64,000 nucleotides of DNA from Salminus brasiliensis (GCF_030463535.1 NC_132894.1:30637125-30701124); one strand, 5' to 3'; numbered from the stretch's first letter, positions 1 through 11,515 are shown. The notes: generated by a model from the letters alone, not told the origin. Made by a program: numbers and translations.

Positions 1-1277
1 AGAAAGTCTGTATTTAGGGGTGGGGTTTGGTTAAAAGCTGCGATGTGATTGGTTTGCTTTAGTTAAAAAGCGGATCATATTTTTTTGTTTGGATAGTACG
101 TTTTTTTTCTCACCTAATAGTTATAAGTAATGACTAGGGGTTGCACAATACCACTTTTACATGTCACTAATGTTCTGATACCGATACTAAAACCTTATAA
201 ACCTTGTATATTTGGTAATACTGATGGCATTTTTTTTACTTCTCTCAATCCTTAGACCCCTAGATCAATTATGTGTAATTTTCTGTATTTTTTTTCTACC
301 AATTCCAGAAAACATTGTAAGACACAATCACACATGCCCTGTTATGTTCAATTTTCAGTTATTTAAATATGTCTGAATTTAGATATTTGAACAAATTTGA
401 CCACGTTTTAATCACAAATTTACTTCACACCTGCAATTGGAGTTGTTGCTTGTAAAGACTATAAAAACATGGTTAGACAGGGTAAGTACTGCTGCTTGTT
501 AAAATATTATTACAATAATATAATTACTCTGATCCTGAGTTATGTCAGTTTAGGGTCAAAAATCAGATTATCTTTTTTTTTTTCTTCCAATATCCGAGCC
601 AGTGAGTTTGGCCAATATTGGACCCATACTTGTATTGATTGGCGCACCCTGAGTAATGACCTATTCTGAAGAAAGGAGTGGAACCTAAAGTGGAACTAAA
701 ATAATGGAGGGAAAGTAAAGAGAATCAGCATAAAGCATGACCTTGTGTGGCCTCATTATTGATTTAATAATTATTCATAATACTAATAATAAATAGTCAA
801 AAGTGTTCACTATTATTTTGGGCCAAAGTGGCGTCTCATTTTTGTCAAAAGTAAAAGTAATTTTGAAAATTGTAAAAGTATTTCTAGTAACATTTGCACA
901 TTCAGTCCACTTTTTCAAAAGAATTCTAAGTTGTCAAACTCCATGATCAGATTTCATGATGCACTGAAATTGAACCGTATGCACCAGCTTTGCTGTTATA
1001 CCCAAAGCCATCTAAGGTTTCACATGCACTATTGGAGTTCTTCTGGTGAATAAACCCAGCGGAACAGGTAATGAACCTAAAGTAACCTGACTGGGGAATT
1101 CCTTTCCTGCAGTTTCCATGCAGCAAGAGGACGTTCAGTGGAATTTTAGTGGCTGTGGTTTTACTGTAATGATGACAGATACTTTTTCCATTATCTTTTG
1201 ACAATTAAAATGTACCACAGTGCAGCTTGCTTCATTCCCATGTAAAGTTGGCTGCCTGTTTGGTCCGGGCCACTCAC
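1..1277. other. AT-rich intronic or downstream DNA of the dipeptidase gene
   Basis: The dipeptidase exon ending at 1278 has a GTGAGT donor and its reading frame must continue to the left, so this stretch is probably intron. I looked on the minus strand for the next expected exon (after the Cys-Asn-Thr-Pro-Trp motif) and saw none. The sequence is AT-rich with short T runs and no recognisable element. Confidence 0.5.
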
Positions 1278-3992
1278 CAGGGTGTGTTGCAACTGTGTGT
1301 GAGGGTAAGATAACGAACCCCCAGCTGGTACATGGTGCGCAATGTGCTCAGACTGCTATCTATGGAGTGACCTCCTTCCACCCCAATCAGGCTTGCGGTC
1401 TTATTCTGGTCAAAGGCGTCCCTTATATCTGTGAAGGCAACATTAACCACATTCAGTTCAGAATGCCAAGGTGAATACTGGTGTTTTCAGGCTAATCATC
1501 ACTTGAAAATAAAGGTGCTATGAATGGTTCTTTAAGCAATGCCATTGAAGAACTACATTTTGGTTCCATGATAAAATGTGTGAGAAGATCTTTGATTAAT
1601 GTTCAACCTTTACTTGACTACCGCACTCCCAGACAGAAATGGTCTTTCAGGGAACCAAAGGTGGGCCTTTTATGGCTTCTCTAGAAGAACCCTATATAAC
1701 ACCATATTTATTAGGAGTCTGCTGCCTGGTTGATTATCATGAGGACTCATTTCAATGCTGTTTCCTTGAGCTGAGTAAACAACTCATTGTTCTGAAACCA
1801 TAAAACCGTTCTAATAGATGTCAATGCTACAGCTTCAGCACCTGCCCACATGTTTCCGGTCCATGTTAACCAATCCTAGGTTGGAAACTCATAAGTTGGT
1901 CATGAAAACTAAACATAAGGTGCGTTTGGATCATTGCCATGAAGCACAGTTAAATAGATGTCAGTGATCAGTTGTATAGCTGTGCTGCCCTGTTCAGTTT
2001 GTGTTGATCGATCGCAGGTTGGAACCTTGTCAGTTGGTTAAAGAATATCGTCACAAGGGTTTGTTAAGAAGTTCGTTCGTTATTATTAGAGTCAGTCTAA
2101 TCATGATAGCTAACACAGGCTCCAAAAGTGAGGTTAAGTAACACAACACTCACTTGTTTAGCTACTGATGTAAAGCTGATTTTTGATGGTTACACAACTA
2201 ATAAATCAGTTTATGGGAGTTTATGAGAGTAAAGTCACCTTGACTGCTGACAGCAAACATGAAGTCCTCCGGGTATTTATGGCACATTCGGTGAATGAGG
2301 TCGATCTGCTCCAGGGTTTGTCTCACTGCGTCTTTATACTGAGTAGTACACGGCACATATGCAGCCCAGAACTGGAGAAGAACAGCAGATATGAGTTTTG
2401 GCAGATTATTTCTTTTTCCTCTCTAACATACATCCACAGGCCACTTTATTAGAAACCCCCTACTGTTTTTACCCTTTATTCCAGTGCTAAGTTAATTATT
2501 GTTCATGTTTATTATCATCTCAACATTACAAATGTGTGTTTTCCCAAGATATCGGTTAATTTTCTTGAGATTTCAAGCTGTTGCGGTGCAAACACAGGCT
2601 TCTTACTCCTTACCACCAGTTCTGCAGATTAGCATAGCCTCTCAGAATCGAACTATGGGGAAGGTATGCAGTGTGTATGTGGTTGTTAGCAAGTGCAAAT
2701 GAACGATTCCATTGTCTCTGGAAAATAACGTTAGTTATGTTGGGATAATGACAGAAATTGAGAGAAGTTGAGATTGTGAGAAAACCATCAATCAAACCAT
2801 TAGCATGGGAAAATGTTGTCTGTTGCTTGGTGCACCTGGCCACAGTATCGCACATGTTGGCCACAAAAATGCAGAACCAAGAGATTTTTCCCCCATTCAA
2901 ACATATCAGGTTTACAGGACTTACATTTTTACACATTAATGACAAAACAGCTAATTTTTACCCCCCAGATCCAGATTAAGAGCCTGGTTGGTTCTGGTCT
3001 ACCATGGTCAAACACTATTTGATCAACAAAGGTCAAAAACTGCCCACTAATAAATGGGATAGAGGGTGTACAGGACAGGGCAGATGTACTGGACAGATTG
3101 ATAAAATTTAGCATGTTATTTTGTAGAAATTCTAGCACTGCAATGGCTAATGCAAATTATTATTTTTTTCATTCATAAAAATGCAGGTTCACTGTCCGTC
3201 GCATTTCTTTCATTAAAAAGACTTGGATAACATTGCAGAAAACAAAATGTAGAGTTATGAGGAACATGCCTAAAGCCCTTCCTCTGTATTCTGACATCCT
3301 CTAAATTCCATCTCTTCCTTGTTCACGTGTCGACGACAAGTCTGTGCAACCCCTTCACCACCCGTCACTTTCCTTTTTACCCTGTCATCGATCATTCCTG
3401 GCCCCAGCTCAAAACTCCTCAGAATTACATGATGAATGGAGCAATAGAAATGGTCTAAATCGCTTTACATCGACTTCCATTGAAAGTTAAAGTTGTCATT
3501 CTGGAAATCCAAAGTTTTTGCATGACAGCAACCAGTGTGTTTGTGTGCGTGTCAGTGCTTGCGTAGATGTGCACGTACCTGTGCTGCTAGGTGACCCTCT
3601 TTGATTTTGGGGATATTCGTGTGTGTAGAATCAAGTGTGTGTAGATCCACATTGTTCAGCTGATTATTGAACGATGTCTTCAACTGCCACGGTAAGTCAT
3701 TGTGTCTACATGAGATCACAACCCACAAAATACATCAGCATCCTTAAACAGTTACCGTACACTTTAACAGAACATCTACACGTCTGTGAGGACATTTCCC
3801 CCCAGAATACTCTGAAAACATCTAAGAATCATTACTAAATACACTTGCTTGTAGTGCAGTGGTGCGCTTTTCTTACCCATCTACTAGTGGAGTCAACTCC
3901 ATCAGTCTAAGTGCTTGTTCCTTAAAATTATCTGCAGTGGAGGTGAACGCAAAAGCCCAGAGGACCAAACATACAGCCCTGATGCACCTCAT
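1278..3992 (-). CDS. dpep1: Membrane dipeptidase (renal dipeptidase), first four coding exons; 3' part outside window
   Basis: This family is a zinc-dependent, GPI-anchored ectoenzyme that hydrolyses dipeptides and leukotriene D4 at the cell surface. Coding exons on the minus strand are 3992-3877, 3705-3579, 2371-2239 and 1428-1278. All have GT-AG borders and matching phases (2, 0, 1, 2). Exon 1 encodes [20 protein letters not shown], a clear signal peptide, then TPLVDG. Exon 2 starts with HNDLPWQL; the His and Asp of this HxD motif are zinc ligands in the family. It continues with THTNIPK. Exon 3 has FWAAYVPC and [11 protein letters not shown]. Exon 4 has [15 protein letters not shown], whose Glu bridges the two zincs, and [12 protein letters not shown]. 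About 175 of a usual ~410 residues are present. The start is the first Met before the signal peptide. DPEP1 versus DPEP2/3 is inferred from overall similarity only. Confidence 0.88.
1511..1704. repeat. Dispersed AGAACC/GGTTCT-type repeat in dipeptidase intron 3
   Basis: The stretch is built of repeated GGTTCTTTA, GAAGAACTA, TTGGTTCCA and GAAGAACCC blocks in both orientations. The same composition recurs at 10471-10880, 17230-17525 and 57280-57760. It is a dispersed family common in fish introns and intergenic DNA; no coding potential is seen. Confidence 0.5.
2438..2462. mobile_element. Short DNA-transposon end fragment
   Basis: The string GGCCACTTTATTAGAAAC resembles a terminal repeat of fish Tc1-like elements that begin with CACTTTATTAGGAACACC. 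Only the tip is recognised, within dipeptidase intron 2, and no partner end was found. Confidence 0.3.
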
Positions 3993-4912
3993 GTTGACCT
4001 GCTCACTCAAAGGCCGTGTCTTCTTCTGTGCTGCTGCTACTGATCGCTCGGTTTGTGGTCTGAGGACGCAAGGCCAGCTTCAGGGTTGTAATTTGCAACC
4101 TTTCATAGCATTTGGGTTAATGTATGATGTGGATTTTGCATTTGTTCAAAATGACACTCATAAACGTACGTTACTCGAATTGCCCCATAAATGTCTTACA
4201 TATGAAAAGATAAAAGAGTAATAAATGCAATTGGAGAAAGATGGAGAAAGGCACCTTGTGTTTTCTGTGTCCTCGACCAGAGTCCGTTTCAGTACACATG
4301 ACATTGCACTTGACCTTACAACCAACGAAGTAATATAACCGAACCGCATATCTTACTCACAATGAAGCTGCATGAGATACAACAGTGGGTTAAACACCCA
4401 CCTCATTTTTGCAAATGTGGTGAATGTGATAAGAAAAACTAGATGGAAAAAAGAGAGATGTAAGTAAACATGTTTAGATATTGCAACAACAACAAAGAAA
4501 ATGCAGGAAAATACTGTCAATTGGCCAAGGGTGCCCACTTTCTGCATACAACTGTATAGTTACTTTTTAACTAGCATATCAGCTAGCTTGTAGCTAATGT
4601 ATTAGCTCATGGTTAGCATGTTATGTCTTTTTGGAATGTTTTTAAGACAAGTCAACCGTTAACCCAACACTCAATGTTTGTAAAATTCACAGATTTCCAG
4701 CTCTAATGCTAATGATAGTTAGCATCTTGCTAGTGCCCTATTCCAGTGCATATTAGCTCAGGCTAGCCAACATTACAACATTGTTACAGATGTTTCAGGA
4801 TGTGATTTTTTGTTGCAAGAATAAAGTTAGAATGCTGCTGTAAGGCGGGAGCTTGCGTTTTTTCAAGGAAGAGAGCGGACATGCGCAATTCACGGCAGTT
4901 GCTATATATATA
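3993..4912. other. Upstream region of the dipeptidase gene, no gene seen
   Basis: This lies immediately 5' of the dipeptidase start on the minus strand and should hold its 5' UTR and promoter, but I cannot pick out a convincing TATA box or UTR exon. GGGTGCCCACTTTCTGCATA near 4528 followed by ACTGTATA looks like the end of a Tc1-like non-autonomous element. The rest is unremarkable AT-rich DNA. Confidence 0.4.
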
Positions 4913-6438
4913 CAGTGCCCTCCATAATTATTGGCACCCCTGGTTAAGATGTGTTCTTTAGCTTCTAATAAATTGAGTTTTTTTCTAAATAATATAGGAC
5001 CACGATGGAAATCCACGTCAATCAAGTGAATTTTAAGGGAAAAAAAATCCCTGACTATGAAATAATTATTCTTCATAAAATCATCTGTTCCACAATTATT
5101 GGCACCCCTAACATTTCTTAGGAAATAAATGTAATTAAAGTATTTCTGTCAATTCTACAGTAGTTTACGAAGTTGATCTGAGTATGTAGGAACATTTCAT
5201 TAGTAATTCACAACTTCCTGTTTCCCTGGGGTATAAATATGACGTGACACAGAGGCCATTTCTCTTCAACATGGGAAAGACAAAGGAACATACCATTCAA
5301 GTAAGGCAGATGTGTGTTGACCTCCACAAGTCAGGCAATGGCTACAAGAAAATAGCCACTCACCTACACCTGTCCATATCTACTGTCAGAGGAATTATTA
5401 AGAAGTTTAAAACAACTGGAACTGTGGTAAACAAGCCTGGACGAGGACGCAGGTTTATTTTGCCACCACGCACAGTGAGGAGGATGAGAGGAGAAATAAA
5501 AAGGTCTCCAAAGCTCACTGTTACAGAATTGCAACAAATGGTAGCTTCTTGGGGTCACAAAGTCTCCAAAACAACCATCAGGCGCTATCTGCATGCCAAC
5601 AAGCTGTTTGGGAGGCATGCACGGAAAAAACCTTTTCTCCCTCACAATCATAAACGCAAACGTTTGGAGTTTGCTAAGCAGTACTGGAACTTCAACTGGG
5701 ACTGTGTGCTTTGGTCAGATGAAACTAAGATAGAGCTTTTTGGCAACAAATGCTCTAAGTGGGTCTGGCATAACACAAGAGCTGAGTATGCAGAAAAGCA
5801 CCTCATGCCCACTGTGAAATATGGGGGAGGATCAGTGATGCTGTGGGCCTGTTTCTCTTCCAAAGGCCCTGGGAACCTTGTTAGGGTGCATGGCATCATG
5901 AATGCTTTGAAATACCAGGACATTTTAAAACAAAATCTGGTGGCTTCTGCCCAAAAGCTGAAGATGGGTCGTCACTGGGTCTTTCAGCAAGATAATGACC
6001 CAAAACATATGGCCAAATCTACACAGAAATGGTTCACCACACAGAATCAAGCTCCTCCCATGGCCATCTCAGTCCCCAGACCTCAACCCCATTGAAAACC
6101 TGTGGGGTGAGCTGAAGAGGAGAGTGCAGAGGAGAGGACCCAGGTCGCTGGATGATTTAGAGAGATTGTGCAAAGAGGAATGGTCAAAGATCCCTCTATC
6201 TGTATTCTCCCATCTTGTAAAACATTATAAGAGAAGATTAGGTGCTGTTTTGTTGGCAAAAGGGGGTTGTACAAAGTATTAACATCAGGGGTGCCAATAA
6301 TTGTGGCACACATGATTTGATGTTAAACAATTATTTCTTAATGTGGGATTTTTTTCCTACTGAATAAATTCACTTGAGTTAAAGGTTGGATTTTACTCTT
6401 TTTTTCATCGTGGTCCTATATTATTTAGAAAAAAACTC
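4913..6438 (+). mobile_element. Tc1-like DNA transposon, right end truncated
   Basis: The left end begins CAGTGCCCTCCATAATTATT directly after a TA dinucleotide, the Tc1/mariner target site. An inverted repeat of about 200 bp has an outer and an inner copy of AATTATTGGCACCCC (near 4926 and 5095), the IR/DR layout. The right inverted repeat starts near 6286 (CAGGGGTGCCAATAATTGTG) and matches the left up to TATTTAGAAAAAAACTC at 6438. The outer ~70 bp, including the second direct repeat and TA site, is missing and unrelated SINE sequence follows at once. With one defective end and a frameshifted transposase, the copy should be immobile. Confidence 0.9.
5271..6282 (+). pseudogene. Tc1-like transposase, frameshifted
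   Basis: The product would cut and paste the element by binding its inverted repeats. The natural start is probably MGKTKE at 5271; the frame is open from 5244. A helix-turn-helix is visible as GYKKIATHLHLSISTVRGII, followed by the basic GRGRR patch. The catalytic triad is recognisable: Asp in WSDETKIELFG, Asp in QQDNDPKH and Glu in [11 protein letters not shown], spaced like DD34E. The frame breaks near 6040-6050 between KWFTT and HRIKLLPW. The last part, including the catalytic Glu, is in the next frame and ends GGCTKY at 6282. There are no other stops, so decay is recent. This reading frame is transposon-derived, not a host gene. Confidence 0.9.
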
Positions 6439-6687
6439 GGTATTTAGCAGACGCTCTTACCCAAGAACTCTTATTGGTGTAGCGCAGCATAGTCACCCAG
6501 ACCGGGAATCCACATGATGTTGTAACTCAGTGGCAGGTAGTGGTGTTATCTGTTGCGCAGTGTGACCACACCAACCTCACTGGTCAAGGTGGTTGTAAAA
6601 CTGCTTATTCAGATGAAAACATGCCCTATGCTGGTAAACTAGCTGTTAACCAGCTCTTGACCAGCATGTTGCATTTGTTTATGGTCA
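6439..6687 (-). repeat. SINE with L2-type tail plus attached repeat, copy A (internally deleted)
   Basis: On the minus strand the element ends in the fish L2-type 3' tail motif AGAGCGTCTGCTAAATACC. The body contains tRNA-like promoter-box sequence around CCCGGTCTGGGTGAC. It is a near-duplicate of 8216-8527: from CTTACCCAAGAACTC onward both copies run 232 bases with three differences by eye. Copy A lacks 63 bases lying between two CTTACCCA repeats in copy B. It abuts the broken Tc1 end at 6438/6439. Confidence 0.75.
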
Positions 6688-7340
6688 AAAATTTGTAATT
6701 CGTATTACTATATATATTTCATATTATTTAGATATGTATTTATTATATATTTACAATTTTTACATGTATTATTATATTTTTTAATGGATTATAATATTAT
6801 TGTATTTATTTGGAGCCGCATTCTAACATATACTAATGCAGGACACAGTCCAGTAATGGAAATCAACTTGCAAATCCCAAACCTAACCTGTTCTGATTTC
6901 ATATTTTTGTGATGTCACGATGACATTTACATACAGTATGTTCACCTAGTCAGCCTACAGCAGTTTTGCCCCACCCAGTCATAAGAAATATACTCTGCTC
7001 AGCTATGTAAGCAATGTAAGAGAGGTTGGAAATGTTCATAAAAAGCAATATCATCATGGTGTCGTTGAGTCATAAAACCATAAGTGGAGCTCAGAGAAAA
7101 CAAATGCAGGATATCCCAGGATGCAGGATATTCTCTTCTACATCTCAGAGATATTTCAGCAGTCTATCAGAGCAGATGGAGCAGGCTTTCCTCATTTGTC
7201 TCCTAAACCTCTCAAGTGCTGATGTTGAGCTCCTCCTTTCTCCTAAGTGAGGACAAAGAAAAGACAAAGGTAAGAAAAGACTTTTTCCTTTGGGATGGTC
7301 CCTTTAATATATACCTTTAATAAGACCTACACATTTTCAC
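6688..7340. other. Intergenic AT-rich DNA; possible short transcript region, no gene called
   Basis: This is AT-rich to about 6830, then more balanced. An open stretch at 7026-7250 is followed by GACAAAGGTAAGAAAAG at 7263-7279, which could be a splice donor, but the conceptual protein matches nothing I know. No gene is called. Confidence 0.3.
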
Positions 7341-7344
7341 TTAC

Positions 7345-7440
7345 ATGCCACCACCATGTCAGAGAATGACCCACCACCCAAATACTACCTGCTAACCTGT
7401 TCTGTGGTGGTCCTGTGGGGTCCTTCATTTCACTTCTCAA
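7345..7440 (+). repeat. Dispersed fish repeat fragment
   Basis: It shares AGAATGACCCACCACCCAAA followed by TACCTGCT and GGTGGTCCTGTGG with 27860-27940. That is a widespread fish dispersed repeat, probably derived from a non-autonomous DNA element. Confidence 0.5.
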
Positions 7441-7654
7441 ATATCACTGTGTTCGTCTGCTATATGATATATTTAACTAAAATTGCTGATTCAAACAGCC
7501 AATGAAGGAAAATCATCAAAACTATCAGGGGTGCCCAAACTTTTTCATACCACTGTATATGGTCGGTGGAGCTGATCTAATGGGCTGAGTTCTTTCCTAA
7601 CCAGGGGTGGTCATAATATTCTGATATGACTGTGTATATTAGTTTGTATTTAGG

Positions 7655-7745
7655 TACAGTTCTGTGCAAACTCTGGTGGGGCTATTCCTTGCTAATAGAG
7701 GCGTATAATAAAACTTCGGCCCGCCAGCAGGCCCCAGGCCTGCAC
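7655..7745 (-). mobile_element. TTAA MITE family, partial degenerate copy
   Basis: TGTGCAAACTCTGGTGGGGC, then TAATAGAGG, then CGGCCCGCCAGCAGGCC match the core of the full copies at 17334-17475 and 52733-52881. Neither end with its CCCC/GGGG and TTAA is preserved. Confidence 0.55.
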
Positions 7746-8204
7746 CTTTCATATGTTTGTTTTTAGTGCACGTTTTGGCCTGTTAAAAACGTGACTGATG
7801 GCAAACACAATCATAGCCTGACAAGCAAACATTTGAACAGTGTACACTGAATGCTGGTGACAAACAGCAGAGCTAATCTCTCTGTCTGGTTGTGTTCGGT
7901 GAGAAGTGGCACATGGACCCCTCCGCTGGAGCAGAATACAGTGCATCGGCAATAGCCCTCAAACTGTTTGTTTTGGAATTGCGTGACCATGTTGACACCC
8001 ATAATGCAGTAGTCATTGAGCCAGAGGGCTGATGAACAGTCCATTATGAAAGATTTATCATTTTAATCAAGACCAAAGATGTCTGAAGCAACAGAAGTAA
8101 AGTCTGTTTATGGAAAAGCTTTTCAAATTCATGTAATTCAAGTGCTTGGTATTTACAGTCAGGATAACAATTGAGGGAACCCCCATAAAAACCTGTTGTC
8201 TTTT

Positions 8205-8527
8205 TTTACATTTATGGTATTTAGCAGACGCTCTTACCCAGAGCGACTTACAAGGTTACTCATATTACAGAGGTGGGCCAATGTATGTTACGAGTCTTAC
8301 CCAAGAACTCTTATTGGTGTAGCGCAGCATAGTCACCCAGACCGGGAATCCACATGATGTTGTAACTCAGTGGTAGGTAGTGGTGTTATCTGTTGCGCAG
8401 TGCGGCCACACCAACCTCACTGGTCAAGGTGGTTGTAAAACTGCTTATTCAGATGAAAACATGCCCTATGCTGGTAAACTAGCTGTTAACCAGCTCTTGA
8501 CCAGCATGTTGCATTTGTTTATGGTCA
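8205..8527 (-). repeat. SINE with L2-type tail plus attached repeat, copy B (fuller copy)
   Basis: On the minus strand the 3' end reads GAGCGTCTGCTAAATACCAT followed by AAATGTAAA, the tail shared by fish L2 LINEs and their SINEs. The ATTACAGAGGTGGGCCAATG section is also present in the third copy at 29040-29240 but absent from copy A. The segment after 8420 carries CTGGTAAACTAGCTGTTAAC and related palindromic CTGGT/ACCAG motifs. Confidence 0.7.
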
Positions 8528-8573
8528 TGCTTGGCCATGCTGGTTAACCATGCTTGTAGACCAGTTAAGCCAT

Positions 8574-9350
8574 AATATTATTATTAAGAAGGTTGTAGAT
8601 GAAGGGATTTAAAAAGCTCTCAGAACAATTACAAATCAACCGCCAGCATGGCCGGGTCAGGCCGTCCTAGCAAGTTCAGCCCAAAAGCAGTACAAGAAGT
8701 CACCAACAATCCTGAAATCACACTTTCATGGGAGGGGTGCGAGGAGGAAACCTTTGCGGTGGAAAACAACAACATCAGGGCAAGATTGAAGTTTGCCAGA
8801 GAACACCTAGCACTTCAAGACCAAGACCAGAAGATCTAGAACAATGTGCTTTGGACAGTTTTGGGGGGTAGAGTAACAAAAGACATGTTTGGCGTAAAGC
8901 AGACACAGCTTTTGAGCACAAGAACCCATTCTAAATGTGAAGCATGGAGGTGGAAATGTCATGGGTTGGGGCTGCTGGCAGGCTCTCCGTTATAGAATAC
9001 GCTAGGAATTCATTATTGAATCTGGAGGTAAATGAGAACATCAGTACAAAAACAAAAGCTGAAACAGCTAAAAGAATTCTGCATAGAGGAGTGGGAAAAT
9101 CCTTCTCTCAGTTGATCTCAGAGACTGGTAGATAGTTATGGGATATGTCTTAATTAAGTTATTTCAGCCAGGAGGGAAATACCAGCGATTAGGGCATTGC
9201 ATTTTTATTAATTATATTTTACAGATTATTTTGAATAGTCATATTACCTATTATATTTTAATATTGTTCGAATGAAGATCAAATGTCCATATGTTTATAT
9301 ATGTTAAAAAGGTTTTTATGGGATGTCCTAACCTTTTCACATTTTTCACT
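8574..9350 (+). pseudogene. Degenerate Tc1/mariner-like transposon with transposase remnants
   Basis: Pieces of a Tc1-type transposase remain in several frames: ARLKFAREHL then DQDQ and WNNVLW near 8785-8855, FGVKQTQLLS near 8890, and GVGKSFSQLISETGR near 9090-9134. The usual KHGGG region is visible as AAGCATGGAGGTGGAAATGT at 8940. Much of the centre is deleted and stops are frequent. Text near 9310-9340 (TGGGATGTCCTAACCTTTTC) resembles an inverted-repeat end. It is an old dead copy from a different subfamily than 4913-6438. Confidence 0.7.
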
Positions 9351-9354
9351 TCTT

Positions 9355-10075
9355 TAATATGTAATTCAGTTTCATTGAGTTTTACTGCACAGCAATACAG
9401 TGTGTTACATTATTACAGCTGCTGTCTATCAGTGCGCTCTTTTGGCAAGACTTGACATGTGTTGGCGTATCAACACATTTTTATTTATGCGCAATAAAAG
9501 TGACACATTTGAATCAAAGCAATTCAAATGATCATTTTTTCAATTTAGTGAGTGTTAACTTCACACCAGTGTCACACACGGCAGAAAGTATAGAGAGAAA
9601 ATGCTTGCTTATCTTTACTGATAAGGCTGATTTTATTTGATAAGGATTTTGTATTTGATGATCATAAGATTCTTGTTATGGGCCTTTGTCGAGATCTTTA
9701 TCTGTGAGTTCAGTTGTTATGATGCCAGGCCTTATGATACTAGGCCTTATGTCATTCAGAAAGTCCCCACTAGCTATGCAGCCTTTTTGTCTTTCACAAA
9801 GGTTCAGAAGCAAAGTGACAATCATCACAGAATTACTCTTTCAACTCAGGCAACTCTTTCTTGATTGTGTGCACACTAGGCGCTTACTCTTCTGCATATC
9901 CAGAGCGACCTACAGTTTAATCCTTACTTAGTTTAGCAGATGTAGCATTAGAAGTCTTGCCCCAGGACAGGCTATGTTCACATTGCATCTACAAGTGGCA
10001 CAACTACCCTATGTGACACAGATTTGTCACTCTGTGTGTACTTTTTCTTCCTTTAAATAATGGCTATTTAATCAT
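9355..10075. other. Intergenic DNA, no gene seen
   Basis: This is AT-rich. CATATCCAGAGCGACCTACA near 9895 looks like a degenerate L2-type tail. The open frames here are short, overlap each other and have no family signature. Confidence 0.35.
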
Positions 10076-10076
10076 G

Positions 10077-10190
10077 TTGATGCTCCACTGACCTGTAATC
10101 AGGAGAATAGCCTATATATCACTGCTACTCCGGGCTCGGCACGCTGCTGCCTGCATTATGTAGCTTTGGTGAAGTGAGCTAAACCACAGT
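10077..10190 (+). repeat. Unnamed dispersed repeat, copy 1
   Basis: GATGCTCCACTGACCTGTAA, then TACTCC, GGCTCGGCACGCTGCT and ATGTAGCTTTGG are shared, with substitutions, with 30925-31050. The pairing is visible by eye; the class of element is unknown to me. Confidence 0.5.
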
Positions 10191-10470
10191 TGAGAGAACT
10201 GTGCAGTGCTGTGGAAGTTATATTGAGATCCAGCCCAAATTCACATACTTCTTTCACTTTCAGTGACTATTCTGTATCTCTCAGCTCTTCTCTTTTTGAG
10301 GGGTGCCTCAAAGTGCGAATTACTCTTCCTGACTGTGGGTGGAGCCCGAGGGCACTGTTCAATTGGATGTAATCATCAAAATATCAACAAAGGTATTTTT
10401 TCTTTATCACCTGCAATCATTCAAAGCCCTGCAAATCTACAATCTAGCAGGAGAACAGTCATGGTGCACT

Positions 10471-10880
10471 CTTAATAAAAGGGTTCTTAATAAAAGAAGA
10501 CATTGGATGCTTAAATGGTTCAGAGTTTAGAGCATCGGGCTATTGATGAGAGGGTTGTGGGTTTGAGACCTGGGTTCGGCAAGCTGCCACTCTTGGACCC
10601 TTGAGCAAGGGGCCCTTAACCCTCTCTGCTACCTGGGCACTGGAGCGATGGGCATGTGTATGCTCACTGTCACTGTGTGTGTTTGCTTTCTAGTATGTGT
10701 GGGTGTTCACTGGACAGATGGGTTAAAGGAGGAGGCCGAATTCAATCTGTGTCCAACACTAATGGTGAATATGGGTGTCTTTGTCTTCTTTGTAGATGGT
10801 TCTATATAGCCCCAAAAGGGGTTCCACTATCATTACAGGTCAAGGAACATTTTTTAGAACCTTCTTTGCTTAGAGTAGTG
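10471..10880. repeat. AGAACC/GGTTCT-type repeat interrupted by a SINE
   Basis: The left part (AAAAGGGTTCTTAATAAAAG) and right part (GATGGTTCTATATAGCC, then GGGGTTCC, then TAGAACCTTC) together form one copy of the family at 1511, 17230 and 57280. It is split at ATGGTTC by the SINE at 10522-10795. Confidence 0.55.
10522..10795 (+). repeat. tRNA-derived SINE with short target-site duplication
   Basis: The head holds pol III box-like sequence: GTTTAGAGCATCGGGC for box A and GGTTTGAGACC, close to GGTTCRANNCC, for box B. Then come CCTTGAGCAAGGGGCCCTTA and ACCCTCTCTGCT, typical of fish tRNA-derived SINEs. The tail ends TGGGTGTCTTTGTCTTC. ATGGTTC flanks both sides (10515-10521 and 10796-10802), consistent with a target-site duplication. 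Confidence 0.75.
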
Positions 10881-11214
10881 TAGTGAAATTGCAAAGAACT
10901 GTCTGAAAACAGCAGCAATAGTGAAACATTTATGTGATGCATTTAACAGGTGAAGAACTGAAAGGAAATTCTGCTACAAGTTAGACTACCCTCTACATAG
11001 AATCAGTTTAAAACCACATCCTGACCATTCAGAACTTAAAGTAGGGCAAAATGCTTGCAAGATACACAAACAGCTCACTACAAGTCCATATCAGCAGCTG
11101 TGCAGCAAGACAATTCCAAGCCAGTGAGAGCATTCATAATTACTGTGAGCTGACAGAAGAGTTTTAAACAAATACAGAAAATAGAGATTTTCCTTCAACA
11201 CCCTGTTTTAAATT

Positions 11215-11515
11215 ACTACAAAACGTTTAATAGCAACCACACCACAAAACATCTCAGCAACCACCTGAAATGCCATCGCAACCACCCTAGAAACCACCAA
11301 GAAACACCTTAGCAACACCATTTGCACCCACTTAACAATGACCCTAGCAACCACCAAGAAACACCTCAGCATCCATCTGAAATTTCATACCGACCGCCAT
11401 AGTAACCACTTGCTTTACCAACCACCTGAAATGCCACAGCAACCACTATAAAACACACTGGCAACATCATAGCACTCACTTAATAACCACTCTAGCAACC
11501 AAAAGGAAATACAGA
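11215..11515 (+). repeat. Degenerate CAACCACC minisatellite
   Basis: The motif AGCAACCACC alternates with AAGAAACACCT and TGAAATGCCA in a loose repeat of roughly 45-50 bp. A reverse-complement version is at 29465-29615. No coding potential. Confidence 0.6.

Noticed and set aside
947-1204. Next dipeptidase exon on the minus strand
   Set aside because: The conceptual protein shows none of the expected dipeptidase motifs and lacks a fitting phase-2 acceptor.
6441-6690. A tRNA gene, suggested by box-like motifs
   Set aside because: No cloverleaf can be formed; the boxes are part of a SINE head with an L2-type tail.
7026-7250. A small gene with a following splice donor
   Set aside because: No known family, no acceptor partner exon found, and no conservation can be judged from one sequence.
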